Of a DNA stretch of 64,000 nt, positions 63,593-64,000 are shown piece after piece (the first letter of the stretch is position 1; every line of letters starts with the position of its first letter). The notes under the pieces were generated by a model that did not search any database, was not told where the DNA came from, and saw nothing but the letters and a program-made list of their open reading frames with translations. Origin of the DNA: JASGKO01 sp049840595. Lineage in GTDB: Bacteria; Verrucomicrobiota; Verrucomicrobiia; Chthoniobacterales; Chthoniobacteraceae. The position numbers were made by a program, and so were the translations under genes. Location of the stretch: positions 124,001-188,000 of the forward strand of contig JASGKO010000004.1 in the NCBI GenBank assembly GCA_049840595.1, read 5' to 3'.

Positions 63593-64000
63593 CCGCACCC
63601 TCATCGCCGGCCGCCCCGCGATCCCTCCGCGTCCCAGTCGCGATCATTTGGCGGTTACATATTTTCCACCCTTTTCACCCCACAGAAACACCTAACCCTT
63701 TTCTCACTTTCCCGGTTACCCTTTTCATGGGGGGGCAAACTTTTTGCGCGGTTACATTACATTCTGTTTGGTTTCGGCTCGTTCGTCAGCATCCTCAATT
63801 TCCACCTCTCGTTTGTTCGGCCAGCCATTTACCGACACCGAGGGCGCGGCGAGTATCGTTTCGTTTCCGGCTTTCCTCTGGTTGGTTCGCTCCTATTGGT
63901 CGGCTCGTTCTTTTTATTCCCGGTAGGCACATCCTCCGGCCTGTTGCTCTCGTCATCGCCCTGTTCGACACCGGCGGCATCCACTGGTTCTGTATTATGC
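63593..64000. other. Intergenic end of window with repeated short motifs
   Basis: No gene is convincing here. GGTTAC occurs three times (63653, 63714, 63750) and CCCTTTTC three times (63669, 63696, 63719) within about 105 bases, twice with ACAT after GGTTAC. Composition is pyrimidine-rich and unlike neighbouring genes. It may be a regulatory region of a gene beyond the window. Confidence 0.4.

Noticed and set aside
63744..63980. Short open frames of 60-61 codons on both strands at the window end
   Set aside because: They overlap each other, lack codon bias and ribosome-binding sites, and match no family.

Overview
The window is GC-rich, gene-dense bacterial chromosome and most likely comes from a member of the Verrucomicrobiota. 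The evidence is several secreted proteins with C-terminal PEP-CTERM sorting signals, a protein resembling the mainly verrucomicrobial TIGR02597 family, an autotransporter-repeat protein that ends in a PEP signal, a large SecA, and housekeeping genes of matching composition. The genus cannot be named from this sequence. No rRNA, CRISPR array, complete IS element or prophage was seen.

Layout. (1) 279-11578: a glycerol/dihydroxyacetone cluster. It holds a lone DhaL homologue, glpK, glpD, an OprB-like porin, glpF, dhaK, dhaL and an EIIA-HPr-EI fusion (dhaM), closed by a convergent araC-type regulator. (2) 11629-20206: a two-component system (OmpR-type regulator and kinase) divergent from a tight five-gene operon encoding a lone receiver, a YHYH protein, a TIGR02597-like protein, a PEP-CTERM protein and a fusion of an MbnP-like domain with a di-haem MauG/MbnH-like enzyme. 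This is the best candidate here for an undescribed system. (3) 20262-28004: topB, dprA, tRNA-Phe, then CPBP protease-comF-accD-folC. (4) 28234-41279: an autotransporter-repeat PEP-CTERM protein, an FHA protein, secA, an oxidoreductase, a PIN-like protein, two secreted proteins, and a CysO-like sulfur carrier beside threonine synthase. (5) 41280-50703: a marR-RND efflux operon with a clear promoter/operator, tRNA-Arg, mgtC, a PEP-CTERM protein, trpB and a DUF6976-like pair. (6) 50837-60352: a double glycosyltransferase and the complete atpBEFHAGDC operon, with a CRP-type palindrome in front and a terminator behind. (7) 60629-62638: three tandem paralogous secreted proteins of unknown family, then an S24-peptidase remnant and a small exported protein.

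Eight genes are broken by a single-base frame change: the OprB-like porin, the sensor kinase, topB, the autotransporter-repeat gene, the FHA gene, secA, trpB and atpA. Several are normally essential and each continues cleanly in the next frame. Sequence or assembly error is therefore far likelier than pseudogenisation, and protein lengths given for these genes assume the break is corrected.
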